Shown in pieces: positions 9,624-19,492 of a stretch of 64,000 nt of DNA. The DNA comes from Fereydounia khargensis (Eukaryota > Basidiomycota > Ustilaginomycetes > Urocystidales > Fereydouniaceae): contig JAOCZO010000017.1 of NCBI GenBank assembly GCA_026413255.1, positions 220,884 to 284,883 on the forward strand, read 5' to 3'. A program made the translations under genes and the position numbers. Each line of letters starts with the position of its first letter. Position 1 is the stretch's first letter. Under the pieces are notes generated by a model. The model was not told the origin of the DNA. It made no database searches and worked only from the letters and a program-made list of their open reading frames with translations.

Positions 9624-10060
9624 ACTCGTTCAACATGTACTGCTATTTCAAGAAAAAGTGAATACTGGTGTCTCTCTTTGCCTTGAATGTGACAGTATCA
9701 TTGAAAATCTGTGTCACGAGAGGCCAAGCTAGGCTCGGCCGGTTGTCGTCCCGAAACGCGGCCCGTAAATCTCATTTCGGAAGCAAAGAGCTCGACGTCC
9801 TGCTCCGACGTCTCTGCTCCCTTAGCGTAGGATGGAGCATTCTACCAAGGCCGAAGGAAAGGAATCCTCATGCCCCGGATGGAAGCAAGAAAGGCAGGGG
9901 AAGCGTGAAGGGCAATGGCAAAGGTACAAAACCAAGTAGAACTGAACCCACAGATCAATACCCTATGCTCAAGGACCTAAAGAAGCTCAACGATCAAAAG
10001 AATCTCAACAGACTCAACTACAGTACCTCTGCAAACGTCTAACTACCAACTGACAACAAC

Positions 10061-10958
10061 ATGCTTCGTAACTTGGCATACATTTTGGTGCTAGTCACCC
10101 CCTCGCTCTGCTTCGACATGTGGGCTAGCGGAGGCGATGGTGTCAAGCTGCTCGACCAGAAAAACCTAGGCACTTGCAAGCTTAGCGTGCAAGACGGTGC
10201 CAGCGTTGACTCTGTCGCTTGGAAGTATGGTGCTGGCAACGACACCGAACAGCGCGCTTCTCAGGAAAGCATCGTTTCCGTGTGGCTCTCAGGTGAGTTT
10301 CACCTGACCGAGGAATGAAGACAGCTGGCCAGACAGAGGTGCTCAACTGACGCTCGACTCGTTCGTTTTGCGCAGAGAAGGCCGATTTTAAGACTGGGGC
10401 AGCTCAAGGAGCATACGCAATGTACAGCGTTGAGCACTCATTCAAAGACACCCTGACTCTCATGTCTAGCCAGGACTGGAAGGTGGACACCCTCCCTTCC
10501 GTCACGTTTAGCTACAAGAATGGTGTCTTGTTCAGCCTGGTGCAAAAGTCTGCCTTCTATTCAGACAGGATCGACGGCAAAGGCGTGAGTCCTACCCCTT
10601 CTTTTAACCATGCCATGCATCTTCCTCCTTGCTAATTCGCACCTCTCGCTCTCTCTCTCAGCCCTGGTTCATGCAAGAGACCCAACCAGCTCCGGCTTCC
10701 AAGTCGGCACGCGGCCAGCTGACTATGCTTGGCGGCTGCTTGTCCGAAAAGGACAGCGACACCATTCTCGATGCCGCGACTCCATGCAAGTTCAAGCTTG
10801 CCATTAGGGAACTCTTTGTGACGCTGACAAAGCAGGTGACTACCCCTCCCGTGTTGAACTGCGAAAACAATGCAGTGGCTGCCAAAGCCACTCCTGGTGG
10901 TGAGCAAAATGTCTGGCAATTCTCCGAGGTTGTCCTTAGCAACGTTAAAGAGTCCTAA
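10061..10958 (+). CDS. Secreted effector-like protein, family B copy 2 (three exons)
   Basis: Exons 10061-10292, 10376-10584 and 10662-10958 encode 245 aa. Intron positions and phases (1, 0) match copies 1 and 3, the middle exon is again exactly 209 nt, and the last exon is 297 nt as in copy 1. Signal peptide MLRNLAYILVLVTPSLC. Conserved blocks: CKLSVQDGAS, GAAQGAYAMY, GGCLSEKD, TPCKFKLAIRELFVTLTKQV and NCENNAVAAKATPG. Four cysteines in the mature protein, consistent with two disulfides. Likely product of recent tandem duplication with copy 3. Function unknown. Confidence 0.85.
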
Positions 10959-11500
10959 GCTCGTTTGTAACTGTGAACGAACTGTATCAATGATGCCAAT
11001 GAAGTGCATTCTTTTTCCCCGAACACCACCTTGGTCTGAGTGAAGAGGCTTACCTGCACCTGTTGTGTGAAAGACAAAAGAGTCTGGTGGTACTAGGATC
11101 CTACGACGAAACCTGGTCAGCTAGTAATCTCGGATCGGGGCGCAGTCATTATGCAACTGGGGACGGTGGTAGCACTGCAAGCCCCGGCCGACCTGTTGAT
11201 GAGCTGATACCGGGGCCAATGAGCTTCATTCGGGAGAAACGAGCTCATTGTTCAATGCACTGCCACGTCCTCGGAAAGGCGGCAGACGGGGCTTCTCTTT
11301 GACTCCGAGGAGCACCCTTACGCTGAGGTTTGAACTGGCCATGCTAGAGAAGTGACGGCTTGGAAGAGCGAGACTCGAGGTATTTAAGCATGGCTGGAAA
11401 CAGCCTGTCTGGAAGTCAAATCATCAACAGACTCTCTTAAATTCCCTCTCCAACCTCAGCAATCAACAGGGCCCAGATAGTACCTCGAGCTATTCTTATC

Positions 11501-12408
11501 ATGCTTCGAAATTTTGCCTATCTCCTCGTACTAGTCACTCCCTGTTTTGGTTCCCTCAATCTCTGGGCTAGTGGCAACGATGCTGTCGCAACGCTGGTCA
11601 GGGAGAACATGGGCTTATGCAAGCTCAGCGCACCCGATGGTGCTACGGTTGTCTCGGTTCGCTGGCAGTATGGTGCTGGCACCAAGTCGGAACAGCCTGT
11701 CCCCCAGGAGTACATCGCCTCCGTATGGCTCTCAGGTGAGCATCGCTTTGCAAAGCTAAGCTTGATTTGGAAGGTGAGCCAGTGTGACTGAAAGTCGATG
11801 CCTTTCCTGCAGAAAACTCGGACTTGAAGGTGGGAGCGGCTCAGGGGTCCTACGTGTTGTACAACATGAGGGATAAGATTAGAGAGACTGCGGGCCTCAT
11901 TTCGAGCAACGACTGGATCGTGTCCACCTCCAACCCGGATCTGTTCAGCTACAAGGACGGTATCCTCTTTAGCATGGATCAGGATGGAGCCAGCACGTCG
12001 TTGGGAACTGATAACCCAGACGTAAGTCGTATCTGGCCGAAACCCTTCCTCACTGACTTACGACGCGAGAGGCTGACATGAGATCTCACTTTTCAGATTT
12101 TTACCCTATCCTCGTCCCAAGACGGTCCTGCTTCAACGTCGCCGCGTGGAATGCTGACCATCATTGGCGGCTGCCTGTCGGAGAGAGACAACCACTACGT
12201 TCTGGACGCTGCGATTCCGTGCGACTTTAGGCTTGCCGTGAGGAAGCTGTCGGTCACCCTGACGAAGGAGGTCTCTGCTGCCCCTACCCTGGAATGCAGC
12301 AACGGCGCTCATAAGGCCAAGGCTACCGTCTCAAAGACTGACAAGGCCACCTGGGTATTTGACGACATTTACTTTGCCAACAAGATTGACGGAGACAAGA
12401 AGAAGTAG
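11501..12408 (+). CDS. Secreted effector-like protein, family B copy 3 (three exons)
   Basis: Exons 11501-11735, 11813-12021 and 12097-12408 encode 251 aa. Signal peptide MLRNFAYLLVLVTPCFG is nearly that of copy 2. Same intron phases and the same 209-nt middle exon. Conserved blocks: CKLSAPDGAT, GAAQGSYVLYNM, IIGGCLSERDN, IPCDFRLAVRKLSVTLTKEV and ECSNG; Lys-rich C-terminus. Four mature cysteines at the family positions. A TATTTAAG element at about 11380-11388 is a plausible TATA box. Function unknown. Confidence 0.85.
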
Positions 12409-13117
12409 ACCAACCAGGCCGCAAGGGAGGCTGGCATCATGCACCTGTTTCTCTAGTCCAAATCGGTTCTCTACGCGTCCCCGATCGTACCGCCAAACAC
12501 ATGTCCGGCTTGAAGAAGAAAAGAAGACCTCCAATACGATGCGATGCGATGTGATGTGGTGCGTGCGTGTGAGTGTGCGTGGCAGCATGCAGGGAGGATC
12601 CGCGTTGTAGCGTGCTGCCTGGCTGCAGGACTACTTGACCAGGGCCGACTCAGCCTTGACAGCGTTCGGCAGCGAGAGTCTCTTCGCTCTTGTCGCGTCT
12701 CTCCCTAAGCTGCTGCAGGCCTTGCAGATGCAGTCTGTGCCTGACCGACTGGCTTGACCAACAGACTGACAGAATGACACGCTCCCTGCGCCGTTCCTGT
12801 ATGTAGCTCAGTTTGCATATCATGCCCTCTCTCTCTCTCTCTCTCTCTGTGCTCATTCGATGGGTGGAGGAGCACCGCGCCACATTCATGTTGGTGCAGG
12901 CTCGGATATATGCGTTTCGGCACCGTCTAGATCGATATTCATACTAGGCTTTCATTTGCGGCTTGCCCCTTTTGCCTTCCGTCCGGCGGCCTGAGTCCTC
13001 TTGTTCATTTACAGTATTACCGTGTATTGACGGTTGTGCCTCGTCCATGACCACTCCTGCCACCTCCATCATCGACACTCATCTACATCCCTGCTCAACG
13101 TCAGGTTGGCAGCCAGA
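12409..13117. other. Intergenic spacer with CT-repeat
   Basis: No supportable gene. It holds a pure CT dinucleotide tract at about 12827-12848 and a short GATGC-type repeat near 12537. The last part is the promoter of the next membrane-protein gene. Confidence 0.6.
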
Positions 13118-14401
13118 ATGACTCTCTTCAACCTTGACGCTGTCCCGGTATGGCTGCCGGTAGCCACGGTGCTTTCGCTCATGCTTGTCCCAGTGTACGC
13201 CAACCAGTCGCTGGCAGTCTTGCGAGCCAAGAATGCACTTCGCTCTTACTTTGAACTGCATCCGAGCAAGGCCAAACAGCACAAAGTGGGCAAAACGTGG
13301 ATTGCGGTAGCCGTCATCCTGACCGTACTGTATGTTCTTGTCATCTTCGTATTCGAGCTCAACGTTACGAGAGGAGACTCCGAGGCCCAATTTAATATGC
13401 ACCGAGGCATGCTCATTGGATTCGTACTAGGCGGTATTGCTGCTGGGCTCTCGCTCGTTGCAAAAGACATGGACATGGTTCAACGACAAACCATCGTTCC
13501 ACACTCTGTGGTTCTATGTGTCGGCAGTGATTACAAGCCCAAATCGTGGCGCCACTTGCACGTCTTGAAGCAAAATCCGTTTCTGTACGTCTCCAGCATC
13601 ATTTCGGCCATCATCTTTGTTGTGTCTATTGCTCCCGGAGAGCTTGGCAAGGCCACCATTGCAATCGTCGTGACGCACGCATTCTCTGTTGCAAGGGTCT
13701 ACAGACCTCCTTCGGTTGGATTCAAGTCACTCTCGTTCATCAAGCTGTTCGCCACCCTTGTTTGCATGGTCCTCTTCCACATTCTGGCCACGATTCCTGG
13801 GGCTCTAATCGAGTACAGTGGCTGGTCAAGACACAAGCACTTGGAATTGCCAGGAGAGAAAGAGACCGACATGATGTTCATGACCGTCTTCTTGCCCTTG
13901 CTCTGGCTATGTGAAGCCCAGCTGCTCGGAGCACTCGCCATGTTTGCTTATCGTTTTGATGCGAACGTGGCGGGGCTAGACGAACCTACCGAAGAGGAGA
14001 ACGCGGCCGCGTTCGCAATGATCGACAAGAAGGCCGACAACGCCTTGCTGCCTGTTTCAGCCGTCGCACAGCCTGCACCCTTTGCCACTCCCGTCTACTC
14101 GACGCTCAAGACAGCCGTGATTGTCTGCACCCTATTCTATTCCGTCGTCACGTCTCTGCTTCCCAGCAAGTCGCTTGCGTACCTCCTCCTCATCCAGCTT
14201 TCCCCGCTCACCTTGGCCGCGATTCTCTTTCCCATCATGATGGCCGTCAAGGTCTCCAAGAACAACGTGTCCCTCTGGCGTTACAGGGAGAAGTGGACCA
14301 TTGATCAGCCTGTCTCCGATGCGATTGATGCTGAACTGGCTCAGCCTCTCATCGAGGACCTCCCACCCGCCAGGGACGAGAAGGCCAAGGATGCCCTCTA
14401 G
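13118..14401 (+). CDS. Multi-pass membrane protein of unknown family
   Basis: 427 aa from the ATG at 13118; the frame runs 84 bases further upstream but without an ATG. About eight hydrophobic segments are visible, for example residues 9-27, 63-84, 98-116, 157-180, 211-235, 258-280, 330-350 and 355-380, joined by short polar loops, with a charged acidic C-terminus. No signature motif of a transporter or enzyme was recognised. It sits just after effector array B and before a bZIP gene, and codon use looks like a normal conserved gene. Confidence 0.75.
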   Translation: MTLFNLDAVPVWLPVATVLSLMLVPVYANQSLAVLRAKNALRSYFELHPSKAKQHKVGKTWIAVAVILTVLYVLVIFVFELNVTRGDSEAQFNMHRGMLIGFVLGGIAAGLSLVAKDMDMVQRQTIVPHSVVLCVGSDYKPKSWRHLHVLKQNPFLYVSSIISAIIFVVSIAPGELGKATIAIVVTHAFSVARVYRPPSVGFKSLSFIKLFATLVCMVLFHILATIPGALIEYSGWSRHKHLELPGEKETDMMFMTVFLPLLWLCEAQLLGALAMFAYRFDANVAGLDEPTEEENAAAFAMIDKKADNALLPVSAVAQPAPFATPVYSTLKTAVIVCTLFYSVVTSLLPSKSLAYLLLIQLSPLTLAAILFPIMMAVKVSKNNVSLWRYREKWTIDQPVSDAIDAELAQPLIEDLPPARDEKAKDAL

Positions 14402-14619
14402 ATGCTTGAACGACTCTCTCTCTTACCTTTTACTTCTTTACTCAACACCGTGCAATTTAAAGCCAGCCCACATTCGTTCTTATATTGATACATATATGAG
14501 GAGAGGTGTATTTCAGAAAGGACAACTAATAGTACAGTGCGAACAAGACGAAGCAGGACAGGACAGGACAGGACAATAGAGAACATGTGTAAAAGAAAAG
14601 AAGTGGGGAGGGAAATGTC

Positions 14620-15795
14620 TCAAGCCGTGATGGGAAGACGAATGGGTTGAAGACCACGTCGTTTGCGCCACCAGTTGGTGCGGTCGATCATTTCCTGATC
14701 GATCAAGAAAAAGTACTTGTTGATGTATTCGGGAGTAAACTCCCAGCTATCCGGGTCGGTGGTATCGTCAGCGTAGATGTAGAAAGGAGCCGGAGTGCCC
14801 GTTACTGTTGGGTGGGAAACGCCATCCATGCCAAACTCGTCCTCATTGAGGATGCCAGACTTGATGCCGAGAATGACGCGTTCCCGGAACTTGGGCCAGG
14901 GGAAGCAATCGAGGAAAAGCTTGTGGTCGATTGTGAGCTGGGTGGGTGTAGGGTGCATGTTTTCGCCCACGTCTCGCCAGTGCATTTCCGGCTTGGGTTG
15001 CGCTTGAGCAGAGACAAGGGGAAAAGGAGTGTGGGACAGTCCGTGCTGGAGAAGGTGGATCTGCCAGCTTTCGCGAATGGGGCTGTTCATGATCTTTTTC
15101 TTGCGGATCAAGTCTTTGCTGATGCCCATGCGCTTGCACGTGTTGAAGATGGCAACAGCAATGTAATTGGCGGGCACACCGAGGAGAGAGAGACTGTGCA
15201 TTTGCGGCTTTTCGTACTTGTAGATGAGATCAAAGACTTGATCCATTCGCTTTTTTACGTCAGAGTGCATGCCGGGGATTGAAGGACAGTGGTCCTCGTC
15301 GGCTTGAGGAGAAGGAGACGAGGAAGATGCTGTGGAGATGGTGGTGATGGGGCTCAGCGACTGGATGTCGCCAGTCTGCAGCACGGGCTGGACAATGGTA
15401 CTGATCCAGGAGGCAAGGTCACTGTCCTGGATTGTAGAGACCAGCTCGTCCGTCTTGGGAGCTGCTGCCGCTGTCTGAGCCTGTACCTTTTCCCAGTTCA
15501 CATCATAAAACAGTGTCTCAATGGCAGCCACGTCAAGGGCAGCTGCGACCTCTGGTGACTGTGAATGTGTCGACGACGATGACGACGATGGCGACTTGGT
15601 GCTGCTGCCACGGCTACTGCTACTGCTACTGCTGCTGTCCTTCTGCTGCTGCTTGAGCTTAGCCTGTTCGCGCTCGAGCTTCTTGCGCTGTCGGAATCGC
15701 TTCTGTGCAAGAGCATTTCGAGCCCGTCGACGCTCGAGCTCGAGGATGGCTGATTGCTCTGCTGATGCTGCTGTCGTTTCTGCGGCTCCCGTCAT
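14620..15795 (-). CDS. bZIP transcription factor with C-terminal DUF3425-type domain
   Basis: 391 aa from the ATG at 15795. The basic region lies near residues 22-42 (ERRRARNALAQKRFRQRKK) with the N-x7-R spacing of bZIP proteins. A short, weak zipper follows, then a Gln/Ser-rich linker. The C-terminal 190 residues (GVPANYIAVAIFNTCKRMG, FLDCFPWPKFRERV, WWRKRRGLQP) have the layout of the fungal DUF3425 region found in many bZIP-like regulators. Nuclear DNA-binding regulator; targets unknown. Convergent with the upstream membrane-protein gene (218 nt between stops). Confidence 0.88.
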   Translation of the reverse strand: MTGAAETTAASAEQSAILELERRRARNALAQKRFRQRKKLEREQAKLKQQQKDSSSSSSSSRGSSTKSPSSSSSSTHSQSPEVAAALDVAAIETLFYDVNWEKVQAQTAAAAPKTDELVSTIQDSDLASWISTIVQPVLQTGDIQSLSPITTISTASSSSPSPQADEDHCPSIPGMHSDVKKRMDQVFDLIYKYEKPQMHSLSLLGVPANYIAVAIFNTCKRMGISKDLIRKKKIMNSPIRESWQIHLLQHGLSHTPFPLVSAQAQPKPEMHWRDVGENMHPTPTQLTIDHKLFLDCFPWPKFRERVILGIKSGILNEDEFGMDGVSHPTVTGTPAPFYIYADDTTDPDSWEFTPEYINKYFFLIDQEMIDRTNWWRKRRGLQPIRLPITA

Positions 15796-16504
15796 GGTTA
15801 TAGTTACGGTTGTGGCGACTCTGGTTGTGATTGAGATGTGATATGGTGGTGGGTTCGGAAGAAAGGGCAAGTCTGGCCGAGATGCCAGCTCATCAAGTGC
15901 AGACGATAAGCAACGCAAACAGTCAATTCATGAGTGATGCCCGTGATTGCTGTGATTGCTGTGATTGTGAGGCAGACGTGTGAATGTGACAGCTTCTAAA
16001 GCTCTGATATTGTGCCATGTGCTTCCTCCCCTCCCCCGCTCTTCTGTCCCTTCATCAAGGGTGTCCCGGCGGTGTGGCTCTGGAGCAGAGAGAGAGAAAA
16101 AAAATTTGGGAGTGCTCTAGCCCTAGACCCCCTCGTTGGGCGCCTTCTCTGTCTGTTCGCGCGTAAGTTCGATGCACCTCTCGGAAATAACAGACCGAGC
16201 TGTCTCACCTGTCTCAATCTCGCCTCCACGCAACAAGGGCGCAACAACCAGTAATAGTGACAGTAATATCACGCCTCCCCTCCACTCACGCCATGAGCAT
16301 GAATACAGGGTCTTGTACTGTAAGTTACTCACAGTACGATTCGGTGCGATACGGTGCCTGTCCGTCGTTGCAATGACTCGATTCCCTGGCATGCCTTGCA
16401 CAGCTTTCCCGTCTCCCGTCTCCCGCTATGGCATCAATGCTCGTATTCATTCATGCTACTGATACTGTACTGTACAGTACTGTCTAGAATTGCTTATCAA
16501 CGTG
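15796..16504. other. Intergenic region with palindromic GTACTGTACAGTAC
   Basis: Promoter of the bZIP gene and 3' flank of the arrestin-like gene. Contains a 14-bp perfect palindrome of the TACTGTA type at 16467-16480. No gene recognised. Confidence 0.6.
16460..16483. repeat. TACTGTA-type palindrome
   Basis: GTACTGTACAGTAC (16467-16480) is a perfect palindrome just after the stop of the arrestin-like gene. Related clusters lie at 31741-31770, 31813-31836, 37254-37275 and 48631-48656. Confidence 0.8.
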
Positions 16505-18346
16505 CTATGGACGGGCCAGATTGACCAGCATAAAGACACGTTCGTCACTGCCTAGCGCAGTCCGTTCCAAAGACGCGCCCGTGCCAACCCCACTGCTACC
16601 CTGTTGCGCCTCAATATCAGCCGCGGTGAAGCCGGTGCCCACAACAATGTCGGCCACGTTTTCCTTCAGCCCGTCCCAGCGGAACAGCACGCTGTAGCTG
16701 ATCTTGAGTTTCTCCAGTGCAATCGTCGGACTGACACCGGGCACCATCGTACCTCCGAGCAGCGCCGTACGGTAAGACCAGCCCGATGGGATCTCTGGCA
16801 CCGCTTTGGGAAGTAGCGTGCGGGTCTGTGACTTGGTCTTGACTATGCGGTCCGCCGCTTCATCTAGCTTCTCTGCCTCGTTCAGACGCTTGATCTCGGA
16901 CCAGGTACCCACGTTCAACTCTGCTGCCGTCTCTCCAGGTCCGAGTGGCAACTCGCCGCCAGGCCGAGTCCACTCCACCTCGATCGGGTATTCTTTCGAA
17001 GCGGTCTTCTCTACCCCTCTGGCCCGAGACCAGTCCGTTCTGCGTAACGCGAGGCGTGGCTGCGACTCGCCAGCTCCATCAGAGCCCGACAGTGCCGGCA
17101 GAAGCGTCGATGCGTCGGCAAGATCATCGGCGTCCTTGGCAAACACAATTGCTTTCATCAGGAATGCAACTTTTTCATGGGAGCCGGGAGGTGCCGTATT
17201 CGAAGATTCTGAGAGGTAAATATCGACGATCAGGCTACCCTTTTGCATCATGAGCTTGTTGCGCAGAGTCTTGCCAGCTCGGTACCAGTTCCATCCAGGC
17301 GGTGGGCCCGGTTGGCTAGGATTCAGGGGTGGCAAGGAGCGCGGAAGGAAGAGGTGGTTCTCAGAGCGGGCAGCTTGAGGCGAGACGACTAGAATGGGGG
17401 TCCAGATGCGAGCGTTCTTCTTGAGCTTGCGCGGGCTAAAGCAGGTGACCTTGACTAGGTATACAATCCAGTTTGACTGGTTGGAAGCCCAGCTCGACTT
17501 GGACATGGCACCGCGATCCTTGAACGTGGATGGCAGCGCGGTGGGAAGTTGAGTGTCAAACAGCCAACTCTTGAGCACACAAGTCGTTCCGTCGCCGAGA
17601 TCGACCAAGGGCAGTGGTTCAGGGAGCGCGGTGGCAGATGCGCGGTAATGATCTGGTCCATCCTGCGCTTCCATGGACAGCCCCGACTTGGACGAAGCCG
17701 GCTCGGGCGACTGGCTGCTCCAGAGGGTGGCGTGATGACTAAAGATTTCGTCGTCCTGCCAAACAGGGTTTTCGTTGCCGTACTGATCGTGAACAACGGC
17801 GTGCCGTCGGACAACACCCTTAAGCTCGCATGTGACCTTGTCATAGGTGCCATCGACCAGAAACTTTTCTGGCACTCGTACCGTGGCATGGACCTGGCTA
17901 CCGGGCAGGTAGACTCGTCGGGTCTCCACATCGAGGTAGGCGCTCTTTACTGGAGTCGAGGCAGACGATTCACCAGCCTGGCTCTGGCCCTCCTTTTCCT
18001 TGCCCTTGCCCTTGAAGAGTTTGCTGAGCGCGCCAGAAACACCAGTGGAGCCCTGAATCTCATCGGCAGCATTATCAGCAGATTTGGTATTCCACTGACG
18101 TCGCTGGACGAGGTACTGGGAGAGGATATCGGGACGGAGCTTGAGTTCGCGAGCGGTCAGAAGCTCAGAGAGATGCACCGGCTGGGCTGTGACCAGGTTG
18201 CCCGACTGCTGTGTAGCCTCTGAGTAGACGGGGAGCGGGTCAATAAAGTCATCCTGGTCCATGTTTGGGGTTTGGTCCGGACTGCTGTCATTATCCGAGT
18301 CGGAGCCGGCGCCAGACTTTGCCGAGCCGAAGAGCTTTTTCTTCAT
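16505..18346 (-). CDS. Arrestin-like adaptor protein
   Basis: 613 aa, single exon. After a Ser/Asp-rich N-terminus with an LPVY motif at residues 38-41, a beta-rich region begins near residue 145 (RVYLPGSQVHATVRVPEKF, VTCELKGVVRRHAV), which resembles the arrestin N-domain. A second beta-rich part (PIEVEWTRPGGELPLGPGE, LEKLKISYSVLFRWDG) closes the protein. Alpha-arrestins bring HECT ubiquitin ligases of the Rsp5 type to membrane proteins through PPxY/LPxY motifs; the LPVY here fits that but is a single copy. A TATA-like TATATAA lies on the minus strand at about 18418-18426, roughly 75 bases before the ATG. Fold assignment is by eye. Confidence 0.6.
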   Translation of the reverse strand: MKKKLFGSAKSGAGSDSDNDSSPDQTPNMDQDDFIDPLPVYSEATQQSGNLVTAQPVHLSELLTARELKLRPDILSQYLVQRRQWNTKSADNAADEIQGSTGVSGALSKLFKGKGKEKEGQSQAGESSASTPVKSAYLDVETRRVYLPGSQVHATVRVPEKFLVDGTYDKVTCELKGVVRRHAVVHDQYGNENPVWQDDEIFSHHATLWSSQSPEPASSKSGLSMEAQDGPDHYRASATALPEPLPLVDLGDGTTCVLKSWLFDTQLPTALPSTFKDRGAMSKSSWASNQSNWIVYLVKVTCFSPRKLKKNARIWTPILVVSPQAARSENHLFLPRSLPPLNPSQPGPPPGWNWYRAGKTLRNKLMMQKGSLIVDIYLSESSNTAPPGSHEKVAFLMKAIVFAKDADDLADASTLLPALSGSDGAGESQPRLALRRTDWSRARGVEKTASKEYPIEVEWTRPGGELPLGPGETAAELNVGTWSEIKRLNEAEKLDEAADRIVKTKSQTRTLLPKAVPEIPSGWSYRTALLGGTMVPGVSPTIALEKLKISYSVLFRWDGLKENVADIVVGTGFTAADIEAQQGSSGVGTGASLERTALGSDERVFMLVNLARP

Positions 18347-19492
18347 CTTGAATGACTAGAGTGATACTGTATCTGTGAGGGTTGTGGGGCGGATGATGAT
18401 TGTGTCAAAAGACTGCGATTATATACAGCCTAGCTGCTGTGGTTGCCGAGTATAATTAGACCGCCATGTGCAGCACAGCAAAAGGCCGGGTCAGTACGGT
18501 ACGGTACGGTACGGTAGGGTACTGCGGAGGTGCGTTACTGGTAGAGAGACTCTCATTGCAGGAACGTGGCGCGGTGCGCAACGTCAGCGTGCACTGACCC
18601 TCACTTGCACCGTTCCCGCTTTCTGGTACGCGAGCTCAGTACACACCCCCCAGCCCCTTCACTGCACATACGGTAAGTTGGCATAAAAGCAATAGCATTG
18701 CCTTGCAGAGGCGGCCGGTGTGATACTGTAGTGTTTGAGCCAGTGAATGCCAAGCACCACGCTGAGCAGCCTCTGCCTTTCGTTCTGGGGGAAAGCACCC
18801 GCGCTACGCCGGCACACCCTGTTTCAGATTGGGCTCAGGCCATAACTTACGGATCATTGCCCGATCCCAGCGCCAGTTCCCCGATTTGAGATCACGATTC
18901 AATGTGACAATCCAGCGAGCAACAAAGCAGCCATGCAACCGGACGACACACGTTTAAGTCAATTGTGCGCCGCCGAGGTGGGCTTGAGCTGGGCTAGGCT
19001 GCATCCGAGAGGTGGGTTGCTGCAAAATGAGGTGGGCGTGAAGCAGCTCAGCTTCTCTGTATTTTACTGCGCTGTCCTGAGACGCTGAGGTGATGTGCGC
19101 GCGTGCCTCTCGGAAGTGACCGTTTCTTTCACTGGCTGGCTACAGTGCAGTACAGTGCAGTAATTTGTAGAGGCACGGTCCCCAAGGGTGCTGCTGTTGC
19201 TTCTGCTGCTGCTGCGCATTTGCACGCGCAGCTCCACATCTGCATCCTCTGCCTCGAAAGGGTTTCCCATTTCGGCTCCATTTCCCGTGGATCCGACCCT
19301 CTCTGCACAGTATCTCATATCCACCCAAAACGTCAATCTCTCTCCACTCAATCACCCCTACCCGTCTCTGCGCGCCTTCGTTACCCACACTCTGTATCCT
19401 CATTTCATCTCATCCAATCATCGCATATGTGCTCGTAACTTTGCCCCACATTCACATCTAATCCAGCTCCCCCTCTCCTCTCATCGACAGCC
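18347..19492. other. Divergent promoter region of arrestin-like and sterol glucosyltransferase genes
   Basis: About 1.1 kb without a convincing gene between two divergent genes. Contains four to five TACGG units at about 18493-18517 and CAGTACAGTGCAGTA at about 19145-19161. The stretch just before 19493 is C/T-rich, as in 5' leaders of many fungal genes. Confidence 0.6.
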
